DNA from: JBCCFX01 sp039029515
GTDB taxonomy: Bacteria > Planctomycetota > Phycisphaerae > Phycisphaerales > SM1A02
Reading direction: 5' to 3'
Length of the DNA: 5,203 nt
NCBI GenBank assembly: GCA_039029515.1
Contig: JBCCFX010000236.1
Location: forward strand, 1-5,203
Shown: positions 5,057 to 5,203 of the stretch, one piece after another
How the letters are laid out: every line of letters begins with the position of its first letter
Position numbering within the stretch: position 1 is the first letter of the stretch
Position numbers and translations under genes: made by a program
The notes under the pieces: model-generated
The model's database searches: none
Told to the model about the DNA's origin: nothing
The model's input: the letters and a program-made list of their open reading frames with translations, nothing else

Positions 5057-5081
5057 AGCTGACAGCTTTCGGCTGTCAGCT
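5057..5081. repeat. Strong stem-loop
   Basis: AGCTGACAGC (5057-5066) and GCTGTCAGCT (5072-5081) form a perfect 10-bp stem around a TTTCG loop. A further GTCAGCC follows directly, making a short direct repeat of the CTGTCAG word. No T-run follows. Confidence 0.7.
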
Positions 5082-5085
5082 GTCA

Positions 5086-5203
5086 GCCGGAATGCGTGGA
5101 TCGTTTGTCGAGGTTGAATGACGATTGGTGCCGGGCGGCGCGGTGACAGTGAACGAGAGCGGCGGGTTCGGAGAACCCGCCCTACGGGGAGAGGACGTTG
5201 ATC
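5086..5203. repeat. Inverted copy of the left-edge repeat
   Basis: Read on the minus strand from the window end, this gives TCAACGTCCTCTCCCCGTAGG-like, hairpin, CACCGCGCCGCCC-like, CCAATCGTC, a CAACC-like block and GACAAACGA blocks, in the same order as 195-297. The hairpin is GGCGGGTTC (5161-5169) with GAACCCGCC (5173-5181), a perfect 9-bp stem and GGA loop. The copy may continue past the window edge. Confidence 0.75.

Larger units (their letters stand above)
4723..5085. other. Gene-free, repeat-rich downstream region
   Basis: No supported gene lies between the 140-aa stop and the terminal repeat. It holds, in order, a weak 5-bp hairpin (CGTCT 4745-4749 with AGACG 4756-4760), the 25-bp repeat copy 2, a GGCAG-rich run, the 70-bp repeat copy 2 and a strong stem-loop at 5057. 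A 101-codon minus-strand frame (4726-5031) only translates these repeats. Confidence 0.6.

Overview
The window looks chromosomal, from a moderately GC-rich Gram-negative-type bacterium. I suggest the Planctomycetota, with moderate confidence. The main reason is its large load of short GC-rich intergenic palindromes and degenerate repeats, a pattern I associate with planctomycete genomes. No rRNA, tRNA or complete housekeeping operon is present to confirm this.

Layout. Positions 1-306 are a degenerate tandem repeat of about 120-128 bp per unit; two of the units carry a hairpin, and the third is cut short. Positions 307-795 show no convincing gene. A soluble NtrB-like histidine kinase lies on the minus strand (796-1629). 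A 580 bp divergent intergenic region (1630-2209) follows, holding two identical perfect parS palindromes, TGTTCCACGTGGAACA, at 1825 and 2101. It leads into a complete chromosomal-type parB (2210-3382, plus strand) with a very strong Shine-Dalgarno sequence. The rest (3383-5203) is a repeat-rich area with two small unrecognised genes (3593-3910 and 4300-4722, both plus strand). It contains at least five families of palindromic or degenerate repeats, several present twice. The window ends in an inverted copy of the left-edge repeat, so the whole locus sits between inverted members of one family.

How it works together. ParB is the CTP-dependent clamp that loads at parS and spreads to organise and segregate the replication-origin region. 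Having parS next to parB suggests an origin-proximal centromere, and the second parS lies close enough to the parB start for ParB to influence its own transcription. The usual partner gene parA is not in the window, although the ParA-interaction motif at the ParB N terminus is intact. The divergent kinase has no response regulator in view and no sequence link to ParB beyond sharing the intergenic region. The two small genes cannot be assigned a function.

The best-supported result is the parS-parS-parB module. The most open observations are the missing parA, the long disordered N-terminal linker of ParB, the mosaic of repeats, and the two orphan genes embedded in it.
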